NCBI RefSeq assembly: GCF_004801305.1
Contig: NZ_SSOD01000002.1
Coordinates: forward strand, 248,001 to 312,000
Direction: 5' to 3'
Source of the DNA: Pseudothauera rhizosphaerae
GTDB taxonomy: Bacteria; Pseudomonadota; Gammaproteobacteria; Burkholderiales; Rhodocyclaceae
DNA: 64,000 bases
The notes under the pieces were generated by a model that was given only the letters and a program-made list of their open reading frames with translations, had not been told where the DNA came from and ran no database searches. The position numbers were made by a program, and so were the translations under genes. Positions 55,060 to 63,671 of this stretch are shown here, in pieces. The first letter of the stretch is position 1. Every line of letters starts with the position of its first letter.

Positions 55060-56451
55060 TCAGATCACCTTCGAGTAGCGTGCGCGCTCGCGGTCGGCAC
55101 GCAGATAGCGGTCGAACACCATGGCGATGCCGCGCACCAGCAGGCGCCCCGGCGGCAGCACGGTGATCCAGTCGTCCTCGACCTTCAGCAGGCCGGCCTT
55201 CTCCATCTCGCGCAGGTCGGCGAGTTCCTCGGCGAAGTATTCCTTGAAGTCGATCAGATGGGCGATCTGGATGGATTCGATGGACAGCTCGAAGTGGCAC
55301 ATCAGCGCCTGAATGATGGCCCGGCGCAGCAGGTCGTCGGCGGTCAGCTCGATGCCGCGCAGCACCGGCAGTTCGTCCTGGTCGAGGATGTCGTAGTACT
55401 CGTCCAGGGTCTTGACGTTCTGGGCGTAGGTCGGCCCCACCTTGCTGATCGCCGACACGCCGAAGGCGAGCAGGTCGCACTCGGCGTGGGTGGAATAGCC
55501 CTGGAAGTTGCGGTGCAGCCGCCCCTGGCGCTGGGCGATGGTGAGTTCGTCGTCCGGCTTGGCGAAGTGGTCCATGCCGATATAGACGTAGCCCGCCTCG
55601 GTGAGCCGGCGGATGGCCAGTTGCAGGATCTGCAGCTTGGTGTCCGCGGTGGGCATGTCCACCGAGTTGATGCGCCGCTGCGGCTTGAAGAGCTGCGGCA
55701 GGTGGGCGTAGCTGTACAGCGAGATGCGGTCCGGCGATATCTCCAGCACCTGCTCCAGAGTGCGGTTGAAGCTGATGATGTTCTGCTTGGGCAGGCCGTA
55801 GATGAGGTCCATGGACACCGACTTGAAGCCGGTGGCACGCGCCGCATCCACGACCAGCTTGGTCTCGTCGAAGCTCTGCACGCGGTTGACCGCCACCTGC
55901 ACGTCGTGGGCGAAGTCCTGCACGCCCACGCTCATGCGGTTGAAGCCCAGGTTGGAAAGCAGTTCGACCGTGTCGAAATCGACCTTGCGCGGGTCGACTT
56001 CGATGGAATACTCGCCATTGGGCACCAGGGTGAAGTGCTCGCGCACCGAATCCATCAACTGGTGCATTTCGTCGTGGGAGAGGAAGGTGGGCGTGCCGCC
56101 GCCCAGGTGCAGTTGGGTAACTTGGCGGCTGCCGCCCAGACAGGCGGCCTGCATCTCGATTTCCTTGGCCAGGTACTTCAGGTACTTGGCCGAGCGCCCG
56201 TGGTCCTTGGTGATGATCTTGTTGCAGGCGCAGTAGTAACAGATCGTGTTACAGAATGGGATGTGGAAGTATAATGACAGCGGTCGGCCCAGCCCGCCCA
56301 CCGCCCGCTTGGCGAGCCAGTCGCGCAAGGCCTTGGCGTCGAAGGCCTCGACGAAGCGGTCCGCCGTCGGATAGGACGTGTAGCGCGGCCCGTTGATGTC
56401 GAAGCGGCGGATCAGTTGGGTGTCGAAGACGAGTTCTTTCTGGTTGCTCAT
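55060..56451 (-). CDS. hemN: Oxygen-independent coproporphyrinogen III oxidase
   Basis: 463 residues from ATG 56451. Radical-SAM motif HIPFCNTICYYCACNKI (CxxxCxxC), then LHLGGGTPTFLSHDEMHQLM and SMDLIYGLPKQNIISFN. The C-terminal HemN domain has LAFGVSAISKVGPTYAQNVK. It makes protoporphyrinogen without oxygen. An FNR box about 55 bases upstream and the divergent fnr gene show control by oxygen limitation. Confidence 0.95.
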   Translation of the reverse strand: MSNQKELVFDTQLIRRFDINGPRYTSYPTADRFVEAFDAKALRDWLAKRAVGGLGRPLSLYFHIPFCNTICYYCACNKIITKDHGRSAKYLKYLAKEIEMQAACLGGSRQVTQLHLGGGTPTFLSHDEMHQLMDSVREHFTLVPNGEYSIEVDPRKVDFDTVELLSNLGFNRMSVGVQDFAHDVQVAVNRVQSFDETKLVVDAARATGFKSVSMDLIYGLPKQNIISFNRTLEQVLEISPDRISLYSYAHLPQLFKPQRRINSVDMPTADTKLQILQLAIRRLTEAGYVYIGMDHFAKPDDELTIAQRQGRLHRNFQGYSTHAECDLLAFGVSAISKVGPTYAQNVKTLDEYYDILDQDELPVLRGIELTADDLLRRAIIQALMCHFELSIESIQIAHLIDFKEYFAEELADLREMEKAGLLKVEDDWITVLPPGRLLVRGIAMVFDRYLRADRERARYSKVI

Positions 56452-56505
56452 GGTCGTACGGCGGCAGTCTGTTCCGTAAGATCGCAGAAAGCCGGAGTTT
56501 TGTGG

Positions 56506-56519
56506 TTGACGTGGATCAA
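56506..56519. promoter_or_regulatory. FNR box between hemN and fnr
   Basis: TTGAC-GTGG-ATCAA fits the FNR consensus TTGAT-N4-ATCAA with one mismatch. It is 54 bases before the hemN start and 61 before the fnr start, so it may activate hemN and autoregulate fnr. Confidence 0.88.
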
Positions 56520-56580
56520 CGAGGCCCCGCGGATCCCGTGTCGGGACGGAGCTGTGTTTATCGTGCAAATAAAGGCGACA

Positions 56581-57309
56581 GTGCCGATCTCTATAGCAAG
56601 CCTGAAGGCTGCCTGTTCCCAGTGTAACCTGCAAGAGCTGTGCCTGCCGTTCGGGATGACGGAAAACGAGATCGACCGCCTCGACGAACTGGTCGGCACC
56701 CGTCGCAAGATCAAGCGCCAGCAACACCTCTACCGCGCGGGCGACCTGTTCGAGGCGATCTACGCCATCCGTGCAGGCTCCTTCAAGACCGACGTGCTGC
56801 TCGAAGACGGGCGCGAACAGGTCACCGGTTTCCAGATGACCGGCGAAATCCTCGGCCTGGACGGCATCAGCACCGAATTCCACACCTGTAACGCGATCGC
56901 GCTGGAAGACAGCGAGGTGTGTGTGATTCCCTACGGCAAGCTCGAAGAGTTGTCGCGCCAGGTGGAAGGGCTACAGCACCAGTTCCACAAGGTCATGAGC
57001 CGCGAGATCGTGCGCGACCACGGCGTGATGATGCTGCTCGGCTCCATGCGCGCCGAAGAACGCCTCGCGGCCTTCCTGCTCAACATGTCCCAGCGCTTCA
57101 CCGCGCGCGGCTTCTCCGCGGCCGAGTTCCACCTGCGCATGACGCGGGAGGAAATCGGCTCCTACCTCGGCCTCAAGCTTGAAACCGTGTCGCGCGCCTT
57201 CTCCCGCTTCCAGGAAGACGGCCTGGTCGCGGTGCAGCAGAAGCACATCCGCATCCTCGACATCGCCGGCCTCAGGAAGCTGCTGCAGCATCAGCCCAGC
57301 GGCGGCTGA
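56581..57309 (+). CDS. fnr: Fnr-type oxygen-sensing regulator
   Basis: 242 residues from GTG 56581 (AAAGG 5 bases upstream; earlier GTGs are less likely). The N-terminal cysteine set CSQCNLQELC plus Cys in EFHTCNAIA gives the [4Fe-4S] cluster. The CRP core is followed by the HTH MTREEIGSYLGLKLETVSRA, matching the FNR-box recognition helix (ETVSR). It activates anaerobic genes such as the divergent hemN. The 3' end overlaps the hemerythrin gene by 19 bases. Confidence 0.95.
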   Translation: MPISIASLKAACSQCNLQELCLPFGMTENEIDRLDELVGTRRKIKRQQHLYRAGDLFEAIYAIRAGSFKTDVLLEDGREQVTGFQMTGEILGLDGISTEFHTCNAIALEDSEVCVIPYGKLEELSRQVEGLQHQFHKVMSREIVRDHGVMMLLGSMRAEERLAAFLLNMSQRFTARGFSAAEFHLRMTREEIGSYLGLKLETVSRAFSRFQEDGLVAVQQKHIRILDIAGLRKLLQHQPSGG

Positions 57310-57833
57310 CGCCGGCGCGCGGTCATCGTCTCCCCCAGTGCGGCCACGTCCGCCTCGTTCAGCAGTTCGCGCGCCCAGGGCAGCAGTTCGCCTTCCTCGC
57401 GCGCGATGTGCTGGCGGTAGCGCGTAGCGAATTCCTCCACCTGCGCCGCGGAGAGTTCCTCGCCCTCCCCTTGCGCGATCGCTGCCAGCCGCTCGTGCAT
57501 CTGCGCCCATGCGGCGAACATGCGCTGATGGTCGGCAAGAATCCAGTCCACCAGCGCCTGCAGTTGCGGACGCCGCTCGGCGTCGACGCGGGCGAGCAGC
57601 ACGGGGAAGAGATCGTCCTCCTCGTCCATGTGGTGATTGACCGCGGCCAGGTCGAAGTAGCGCATCACCGCGCTCGCGGCCTGCCGCGCCTGAGCGTCTG
57701 CCCCGTGCTCGGGCAGCCAGGCGGCGAGACGCGCGAGCGTGTCGAGCTGGCCCTGTAGGCGGCCGTGACAGGCTTCCAGCATCTCCAGCGGGGTTTCGAA
57801 ACTCGGGGCGACGGAAATCAGAGATTCGGCCAT
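57291..57833 (-). CDS. Hemerythrin-domain protein
   Basis: 180 residues from ATG 57833. HHE metal ligands: ACHGRLQGQLDTLARL, AVNHHMDEEDDLFPVL, ILADHQRMFAAWAQMH and RYRQHIAREEGELLPW. This four-helix di-iron fold binds O2 or NO. The operon with SirB2 and NnrS and the opposing Dnr-type regulator suggests a role in nitric oxide or oxygen handling. The start touches the SirB2 stop (TGATG). Confidence 0.85.
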   Translation of the reverse strand: MAESLISVAPSFETPLEMLEACHGRLQGQLDTLARLAAWLPEHGADAQARQAASAVMRYFDLAAVNHHMDEEDDLFPVLLARVDAERRPQLQALVDWILADHQRMFAAWAQMHERLAAIAQGEGEELSAAQVEEFATRYRQHIAREEGELLPWARELLNEADVAALGETMTARRRQPPLG

Positions 57834-58228
57834 CAGGAGACTCCAACGAAAGACAGGAAGCCGGCGGGGTTCCTGGACAGAGCCACGGACACGACCCACC
57901 CATAGACCGCCAGCGCTCCGACGAAGGCGGCCGCCCGCACCGTCCGCGTGCGGCCCCGCCGCAGCGCCACGGCACCGAGGACGATGTAGGCCAGCAGCCC
58001 CGCCACCTTGGCCGTGACCCAGCCGGCCACGAAGGGATACTGGCCGCTCATCGCCGCCAGGGCGACCGCAGACAACAGCAGCACGCTGTCGACGATGTGC
58101 GGCAGCACCCGGGTCAGGCGGTGCCCGAGCAGTCGGCTGCCGGCCAGCATCCACAGGCCGCGCAGCGTGAAGCCGGCGATACTGAGCACGACGCAGCTCA
58201 CGTGCAGATGTTTGAGGGCGAGATACAT
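57833..58228 (-). CDS. SirB2-family membrane protein
   Basis: 131 residues with four TM segments (LALKHLHVSCVVLSIAGFTL, IVDSVLLLSAVALAAMSGQY, then AGLLAYIVLGAVALRRG and AAFVGALAVYGWVVSVALSR). The short conserved H-H pattern near the start (LKHLHV) fits the SirB2 family. Its function is unclear, and heme or Cu handling has been suggested for relatives. It lies between nnrS and hemerythrin in one operon. Confidence 0.8.
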   Translation of the reverse strand: MYLALKHLHVSCVVLSIAGFTLRGLWMLAGSRLLGHRLTRVLPHIVDSVLLLSAVALAAMSGQYPFVAGWVTAKVAGLLAYIVLGAVALRRGRTRTVRAAAFVGALAVYGWVVSVALSRNPAGFLSFVGVS

Positions 58229-58232
58229 GGAT

Positions 58233-59462
58233 CTATCCCGCGCGCCCGTCCACGCGCGGACGCAGGTAGATGGGCAGATAACGTGCCGCCCAGGCGATGA
58301 AGATGCCCAGCCAGCCGGCCACCGCGGCCAGCATCAGCCACGGCGAGAGCAGCGCCGGGGCGAGATCGGCCAGCATGCGCAGCGCGACGACCCCCTGCAG
58401 CGCGAGGAACAGGGACCAGGTCAGGGTGTCCGCCGCCAGCGGGCGGCCGGAATGGCCGAGGGTGACGCGCGATACCATGCCGAGCAGGATGGAACCGAAG
58501 AAGCCGAGCGCGAGCGCATGCAGCGGCGCGAGGCCGAGCCCGTACCAGCCCAGTTGCGCCCCCGCCGCCTGCAGTGCCAGGAGCAGCAGGGCCACGCCCA
58601 ACCAGGCGAAGCCGATGTGCAGCATGCCCAGCAGGCGCACGCGCTGGGCGGCGATCGGCCGCCAGCGCACGCACAGCCACAGCGCCACAGCGCCGGCCGG
58701 CACATCCACGGCCCAGGTCCAGCCGTTCAGTCCGGCCATGGCAAGCGCGCCATGCACGGCGCTGGCCGCCAGCACCAGCAGCAGGGCCCAGCGCGGACGC
58801 ACGATCACGTAGTCCGGCACGATGTTGCTGGAGAAGAACGGCACCATGCGGTGGCACACAGAGAAGAACACCGGCAGCAGGAACCACCACACGCCGGCCT
58901 CGATGCCTGCCCGCGCCCAGAATGCGCCGCCGCCGAGCGCGAAAATCAGCCAAGCCAGCAGGCTCGCACCGCCGCCGGCCAGCCCCAGCCAGGTGGCGCG
59001 CGCGTGCAGCGGATCGGGCTGCGAGCGGAAAGCCACGCGCCACAGCACGGCGGCCAGGCGCACCCAGCCGAGGAGGACTGCGACCAGGCCGATGGGCAGC
59101 ACCAGCGGCACCCAAAGGCCGACGAGCACGGCCGCCCACCCGCCGGCCAGTATCCGCCACGAACCCAGCCAGCGCTCCTGGGCGATGTCGCCCAGGCCCT
59201 GCCAGCGCGGCATGGCGGTGAACAGGAAGCCGAAGATGAAGAAGGGAAAGATGCCGCCCACGGTCATCAGCGCATGCGCCCATCCCGGCGGCAGGCTCCA
59301 GCCTGGTGACGGCGCCAGCCCCGCACGGGCGGCGAGTTCCGCCGCCCACAGCAGAAAGACCAGCAGCAGCATGACGCCGCCGGAGAGGAACATCGCGCGG
59401 TGGGGCGCGAGGAACAGCGGCGCGCCCGCTGCGGAAGGTGACAAGGACGCCATGCCGGCCAT
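58233..59462 (-). CDS. nnrS: NnrS family heme-copper membrane protein
   Basis: 409 residues, about 12 TM segments. GGIFPFFIFGFLFTAMPRWQ and SVCHRMVPFFSSNIVPDYVI are conserved NnrS blocks with His ligands for heme and copper. NnrS helps cells tolerate nitric oxide and is usually under an NO-sensing Crp/Fnr-type regulator. Here such a regulator is divergent 62 bases away. ATG 59462 is used; 59453 is equally possible. It is a host denitrification marker. Confidence 0.9.
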   Translation of the reverse strand: MAGMASLSPSAAGAPLFLAPHRAMFLSGGVMLLLVFLLWAAELAARAGLAPSPGWSLPPGWAHALMTVGGIFPFFIFGFLFTAMPRWQGLGDIAQERWLGSWRILAGGWAAVLVGLWVPLVLPIGLVAVLLGWVRLAAVLWRVAFRSQPDPLHARATWLGLAGGGASLLAWLIFALGGGAFWARAGIEAGVWWFLLPVFFSVCHRMVPFFSSNIVPDYVIVRPRWALLLVLAASAVHGALAMAGLNGWTWAVDVPAGAVALWLCVRWRPIAAQRVRLLGMLHIGFAWLGVALLLLALQAAGAQLGWYGLGLAPLHALALGFFGSILLGMVSRVTLGHSGRPLAADTLTWSLFLALQGVVALRMLADLAPALLSPWLMLAAVAGWLGIFIAWAARYLPIYLRPRVDGRAG

Positions 59463-59473
59463 CGCTCCACAAG

Positions 59474-59496
59474 GCCTGCCCCACGATGGGGCAGGC
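59474..59496. promoter_or_regulatory. Inverted repeat between nnrS and the Dnr-like gene
   Basis: GCCTGCCCC (59474-59482) and GGGGCAGGC (59488-59496) are perfect arms around ACGAT. A TAGAAT (59497-59502) follows as a possible -10 of the plus-strand gene. It does not match FNR/Dnr boxes (TTGAT-N4-ATCAA), so another regulator or an RNA hairpin is implied. Confidence 0.6.
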
Positions 59497-59524
59497 TAGA
59501 ATGCTCAATAAACAGGAGACCCCC

Positions 59525-60211
59525 ATGCCCATCCAGCCCATGGACATCCCCAACCTGCTGCGCCGGGTGCCGCTGTTCGGCGAACTGTCCGGCGAAGACA
59601 TCGAACGCGTCGCGCGCTTCACCCGCGAAAGGCACCTGCAGAAGGGCGAGGTGCTGTTCCAGCGCGGCGACCCGGCGCACGGCTTCTATTTCGTCGCCGC
59701 CGGCCAGGTGAAGCTCGCGTTCTCCTCGGCCCAGGGCAACGAGAAGGTGGTCGAGATCATCGGCCCGCTGCAGAGCTTCGGCGAAGCGGTGATGCTGCTG
59801 AACCGCCCCTACCCGGTGTTCGCCGAGGCGCTGGTGGACACCCAGTTGCTGCACATCGGCCAGAACGTGGTGTCCGAACTCGTCGACCAGGACTCGTCCT
59901 TCGCCCGCAAGCTGCTCGCCGGCATGGCGATCCGCCTGCACAGCATGGTGCGCGACGTGGAGACCTATTCCCTGCGCTCCAGCACCCAGCGGGTCATCGG
60001 CTACCTGCTGCAGCAGTCCGACGAATCGGACGGCAGCGGACGCGAATTCGACCTCACAGTGAGCAAGCAGGTGATCGCCTCGCGCCTGAACCTCACTCCC
60101 GAGACGCTCTCGCGCATCTTCCACGACCTGTCTGAAGCCGGGCTGATCAGCGTGCGCGGCAAGCACATCACGCTGCACGACCCGGCCCGCCTGGCACGCC
60201 ACCAGAGCTAG
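59525..60211 (+). CDS. Dnr/Nnr-like Crp-Fnr family regulator
   Basis: 228 residues from ATG 59525 with AGGAGA upstream. Cyclic-nucleotide-like domain (HGFYFVAAGQVKLAFSSAQG, NEKVVEIIGPLQSFGEAVML) without Fe-S cysteines, then HTH (VSKQVIASRLNLTPETLSRI). Lack of cysteines and the nnrS neighbour fit the NO-sensing Dnr group, which uses heme. It likely controls nnrS and denitrification genes. A large inverted repeat follows its stop. Confidence 0.85.
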   Translation: MPIQPMDIPNLLRRVPLFGELSGEDIERVARFTRERHLQKGEVLFQRGDPAHGFYFVAAGQVKLAFSSAQGNEKVVEIIGPLQSFGEAVMLLNRPYPVFAEALVDTQLLHIGQNVVSELVDQDSSFARKLLAGMAIRLHSMVRDVETYSLRSSTQRVIGYLLQQSDESDGSGREFDLTVSKQVIASRLNLTPETLSRIFHDLSEAGLISVRGKHITLHDPARLARHQS

Positions 60212-60222
60212 GCCGCAAGACA

Positions 60223-60266
60223 CCGACGCCCCGTTGCCGGCATTGTCCGCAGCAACGGGGCGTCGG
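60223..60266. terminator. Long perfect inverted repeat between dnr-like gene and phaC
   Basis: CCGACGCCCCGTTGC (60223-60237) and GCAACGGGGCGTCGG (60252-60266) are perfect 15-base arms around a 14-base loop. There is no U run. It lies between convergent genes and may stop transcription both ways. Confidence 0.7.
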
Positions 60267-60307
60267 CCTTGACTCGCGTCAAGCGGCCTCCGGCGGCGAA
60301 CGCGCCG

Positions 60308-62041
60308 TCAGCGTTCGAGCACGTAGGTCCCCGGTGCGTCGGCCAGCTTCGGGAAGGCCTTGCTCGCGGCCGGACGGGCGTCCACCAGCGCGCCACAGCG
60401 CGGCTTGAGCCAGGCCATCCAGTCCTCCCACCAACTGCCGGCATGCTGCTCGGCACGCGCCTGCCAGGCTTCCGCTGCTTCGGTGCGGTGGGCGTCGGCG
60501 ACCCAGTACTTGCGCTTGGGCGGGGTCACCGGTGGGTTGACGATGCCGAGGATGTGGCCCGAACTCGACAGCACGTAGCGCTTGGGGCCGCTGGTGTAGC
60601 TGTTGATCCTGTAGGTCTGCAGCCAGGGGGCGATGTGGTCGTCCTCGGCCGCGACCGCGTACAGCGGCTGCACGATGCGGCCGAGATCGAGCGGCTCGCC
60701 CGCCACGGCGAGGGCATCCTTCTGGATCAGGCGGTTGTGCAGATAGAGTTCGCGCAGATACCAGGCGTGCATGCGGTAGGGCATGCGTGTGTAGTCCATG
60801 TTCCAGTACAGCACGTCGAAAGGCGGCGGTGCTTCGCCGTACAGCCAGCCGTGCACCACGTAGTGCCAGATCAGGCTGTTGGAGCGCAGCAGGCGGAAGG
60901 AGGCGGCCATCTCCTTGCCGTCCAGGTAACCCTTCCTGGCCATGCTGTCGGTCAGGTAGCGGATGCTCGCCTCGTCGATGAAGACCTCGATGTCGCCCGG
61001 CTTGTGGAAGTCCACGAGCGTGGTCAGCAGCGTCCAGTCGGCCACCGGCACGTCATCCGCCTTGAAGCGGCGGTTGGCCCAGGCCATGTACATGGCCAGC
61101 GCGGTGCCGCCGATGCAGTAGCCGGCGGCATGTACCTGGGGCGCGCCGGTGAACCTGCGCGCGGTCTCGACGATGGCGTGTACGCCTTCCAGCAGGTAGT
61201 CGTCGAAGCTCACGTCGCGCATCGAGGCATCGGGGTTCTTCCAACTGGTGATGAAGACGTCCAGCCCCTGGTCGAGCAGGTAGTGGATCATGCTTTTCTT
61301 CGGCACCAGATCGAGCACGTAGAACTTGTTGATCCACGGCGTGACGATGACCACCGGTTCGGCATGCACGCGCGGCTGGGTGGGTGCGTAGTGGATCACC
61401 TCCAGCAGGCGGTTGCGGAACACCACCGCACCGGGCGTGGTGGCAAGGTTCACACCGACGGTGAAGTCCTCCGGCGAAGTCATGCGCACGTTGCCGGCCT
61501 GCAGGTCGCCGAGGAAGTTGCGCATGCCCCTCACCAGGCTCTCGCCATTGGTCTCCATGGCCTTGCGCATGGCGACCGGGTTGGTCCAGAAGAAATTGGT
61601 CGGCGCCACCATGTTGAGCCACTTCCGCCACCAGAAGGCTGCGCGGCGGCGTTCCTTGCTCGACAGCCCCGGGGTTTCGTAGAGCATGTCCTGCAGGTGG
61701 TGGGTCAGCGCCAGATACCACTCCTTGGTCAGATCCCAGGTCGGCGACTCGGTCCACACCGGGTCGCTGAAGCGCGCGTCGTCGCCATGGGGACGGATCG
61801 GGTCCTCGCTGGGCATGCCGAGGGCGCGCTTCCAGGTATGGATCTGCAGGTGCCACAGGTCGGCCGACAGCAGCGCCAGGTGCTCCGCCAGTTCCTGCGG
61901 ATGGGCGAGCCAGGCCAGTTGCGCATGGATCAGCGGCGCGGCCATGCCGAGCGGGTCGATGCTGCCTTCGATGCTGTCATGGATCTGGCGCATCGTGCGC
62001 CGCATGGCTTCCGGCGGCGTCAGTCGGTTGTTGCGCTTCAT
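60308..62041 (-). CDS. phaC: Poly(3-hydroxyalkanoate) synthase (PhaC-like)
   Basis: 577 residues. The PhaC N-terminal region includes WRKWLNMVAPTNFFWTNPVA. The alpha/beta core has the lipase-like box AAGYCIGGTALAMYMAW with nucleophile Cys, Asp in AVAAEDDHIAPW and His in VLSSSGHILGIVNPP. This triad and the length match class I synthases, which polymerise hydroxyacyl-CoA. No phaA/phaB is adjacent. It clusters with a beta-CASP exonuclease and a universal stress protein, an order linked to low-oxygen response in related bacteria (inference). Confidence 0.88.
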   Translation of the reverse strand: MKRNNRLTPPEAMRRTMRQIHDSIEGSIDPLGMAAPLIHAQLAWLAHPQELAEHLALLSADLWHLQIHTWKRALGMPSEDPIRPHGDDARFSDPVWTESPTWDLTKEWYLALTHHLQDMLYETPGLSSKERRRAAFWWRKWLNMVAPTNFFWTNPVAMRKAMETNGESLVRGMRNFLGDLQAGNVRMTSPEDFTVGVNLATTPGAVVFRNRLLEVIHYAPTQPRVHAEPVVIVTPWINKFYVLDLVPKKSMIHYLLDQGLDVFITSWKNPDASMRDVSFDDYLLEGVHAIVETARRFTGAPQVHAAGYCIGGTALAMYMAWANRRFKADDVPVADWTLLTTLVDFHKPGDIEVFIDEASIRYLTDSMARKGYLDGKEMAASFRLLRSNSLIWHYVVHGWLYGEAPPPFDVLYWNMDYTRMPYRMHAWYLRELYLHNRLIQKDALAVAGEPLDLGRIVQPLYAVAAEDDHIAPWLQTYRINSYTSGPKRYVLSSSGHILGIVNPPVTPPKRKYWVADAHRTEAAEAWQARAEQHAGSWWEDWMAWLKPRCGALVDARPAASKAFPKLADAPGTYVLER

Positions 62042-62126
62042 CGTTCCACCTTGGATCGAGTGCGATCTCTGTCCGGTTTCGATTTGAGCATGGGCAGGAC
62101 GAAGTCCGCTGGCAACTCCATCGCGC

Positions 62127-63536
62127 TCAGGCGAGGATATTCGGTTCGCCGGCGGCCGGCAGGGTGACGCCCGGCCAGCCGTAGCGGGTGCGCACGGCCT
62201 CGCGGAAGGCTTCGGAGGCCCGCTGCTCGCCGTGCACGATGAAGGTACGGCGCGGCGGACGGGTGAAATGCCCCAGCCAGGCGAGCAGCGCGGCCTGGTC
62301 CGCGTGGGCCGACAGGCCGCCGATGGTGTAGATGTCGGCCCGCACCGGCACGCGCTCGCCGAACAGGGTCACGTGACGGGCACCCTCCACCAGCCGCCGG
62401 CCGAGCGAGCCGGCCGCCTGGAAACCGGCGATGACGATGGAACACTCTTTGCGCCCGAGGTTGTTGCGCAGGTGGTACTTGATGCGTCCGGCATCGCACA
62501 TGCCGCTGGCGGAGATGATCACCAGCCCCCCATGGCGGTCGTTGAGGGCGATGGACTCCTCCACGTCCTGCACGAAGCGCACGCTGGCCCGTCCCGGATG
62601 TTCGCGCATCCATGCCAGCAGTTCGCGCGTCTCGACGTCCCACAGTTCGTCGTGCCTCAGGGTCAATTCGGTCGCGGCCGCGGCCATCGGTGAATCGACG
62701 ACGATCTCGAGGTTGTCGACACGCCCCTGGCGCACCAAGTTCGCGAGCACGAAGATCACCTCCTGCGTCCGCCCCACCGCGAAGGCAGGGATGATCACGT
62801 TGCCGCGCTTGACCTTGAGCGTGTGCTGGAGGGCATGCACCAGTTCGTCCTCGGTCTCCTGCATCGCCCGGTGTGCGCGGTCGCCGTAGGTGGACTCGAT
62901 GCACAGGTAGTCGGCCTCCTGCAAGGTCGCCGGATCGCGCACCACCGGCCGCAGCGGCTGGCCCAGGTCGCCCGAGAACACGAGCTTGCGCGTCTCCCCT
63001 TTCTCGGCCACGTCCAGTTCGATGATCGCCGAGCCGAGGATGTGGCCGGCATCGTGGAAGGTGCAGGTGACGCCCCGCGCCGGGCTGAAAGACTGGCCGT
63101 AGGGATGCGGGCGCAAGCGCTTTAGGCTCTCCTCGGCCTGCGCCACCGTGTACAGCGGTGCCGCATCCCAGCCGCGGCGCAGGTGGCGGTCACGTTCGTG
63201 GCGGTTCGCCCATTCGGCCTCCTTCTCCTGGATGTGGGCGGCATCCCGCAGCATCACCTCGAGCAGGTCGACGGTGGCCGCGGTCGCGTGGATGGGGCCG
63301 CGGTACCCGAGCGCCGCCAGGCGCGGCACCAGGCCGGAATGGTCCAGGTGGGCATGGGTGAGCAGGACGAAGTCCAGCGCCCGCAGGTTGAAATCCAGTG
63401 CTGCCAGATTCTTGCGCACCGCTGCCTTGCCGCCCTGGAACATGCCGCAGTCGATCAGTCCCACGCCCGCCTCGTGGCGCAGGTGGGCGCACGAGCCGGT
63501 CACCTCGCCGGCCGCACCGTGGAAGGTCAGTTCCAT
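62127..63536 (-). CDS. Metallo-beta-lactamase/beta-CASP RNA exonuclease-like protein
   Basis: 469 residues. Metal motif 2 VLLTHAHLDHSGLVPRL, motif 3 FHDAGHILGSAIIELD, motif 4 VFSGDLGQ; beta-CASP motifs AFAVGRTQEVIF, VIISASGMCDAGRI and the C-terminal GGLSAHADQAALLAWL. This is the archaeal/bacterial CPSF-like RNase family. It sits just upstream of phaC in the same direction. The target RNA is unknown. Confidence 0.9.
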   Translation of the reverse strand: MELTFHGAAGEVTGSCAHLRHEAGVGLIDCGMFQGGKAAVRKNLAALDFNLRALDFVLLTHAHLDHSGLVPRLAALGYRGPIHATAATVDLLEVMLRDAAHIQEKEAEWANRHERDRHLRRGWDAAPLYTVAQAEESLKRLRPHPYGQSFSPARGVTCTFHDAGHILGSAIIELDVAEKGETRKLVFSGDLGQPLRPVVRDPATLQEADYLCIESTYGDRAHRAMQETEDELVHALQHTLKVKRGNVIIPAFAVGRTQEVIFVLANLVRQGRVDNLEIVVDSPMAAAATELTLRHDELWDVETRELLAWMREHPGRASVRFVQDVEESIALNDRHGGLVIISASGMCDAGRIKYHLRNNLGRKECSIVIAGFQAAGSLGRRLVEGARHVTLFGERVPVRADIYTIGGLSAHADQAALLAWLGHFTRPPRRTFIVHGEQRASEAFREAVRTRYGWPGVTLPAAGEPNILA

Positions 63537-63632
63537 CGTGTTCGTTTCCCGTTATTCCCCGCCCGGAGCAGGCGCCGACCTATACACACGGCCGTTGACG
63601 GCGGTCAATCGCCCTCTTCCCCCGCTGGTGGC

Positions 63633-63638
63633 TATAAT
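63633..63638 (+). promoter_or_regulatory. -10 box upstream of universal stress gene
   Basis: TATAAT, 34 bases before the ATG at 63672. The usual -35 distance holds no good hexamer, suggesting activator dependence. Confidence 0.45.
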
Positions 63639-63671
63639 CAGTCACCACATTCGGTAGAAGGATACACCGTC

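Noticed and set aside
59463-59524. FNR/Dnr box between nnrS and the Dnr-like gene
   Set aside because: No TTGAT-N4-ATCAA-like match is present; only the GC-rich inverted repeat is seen.
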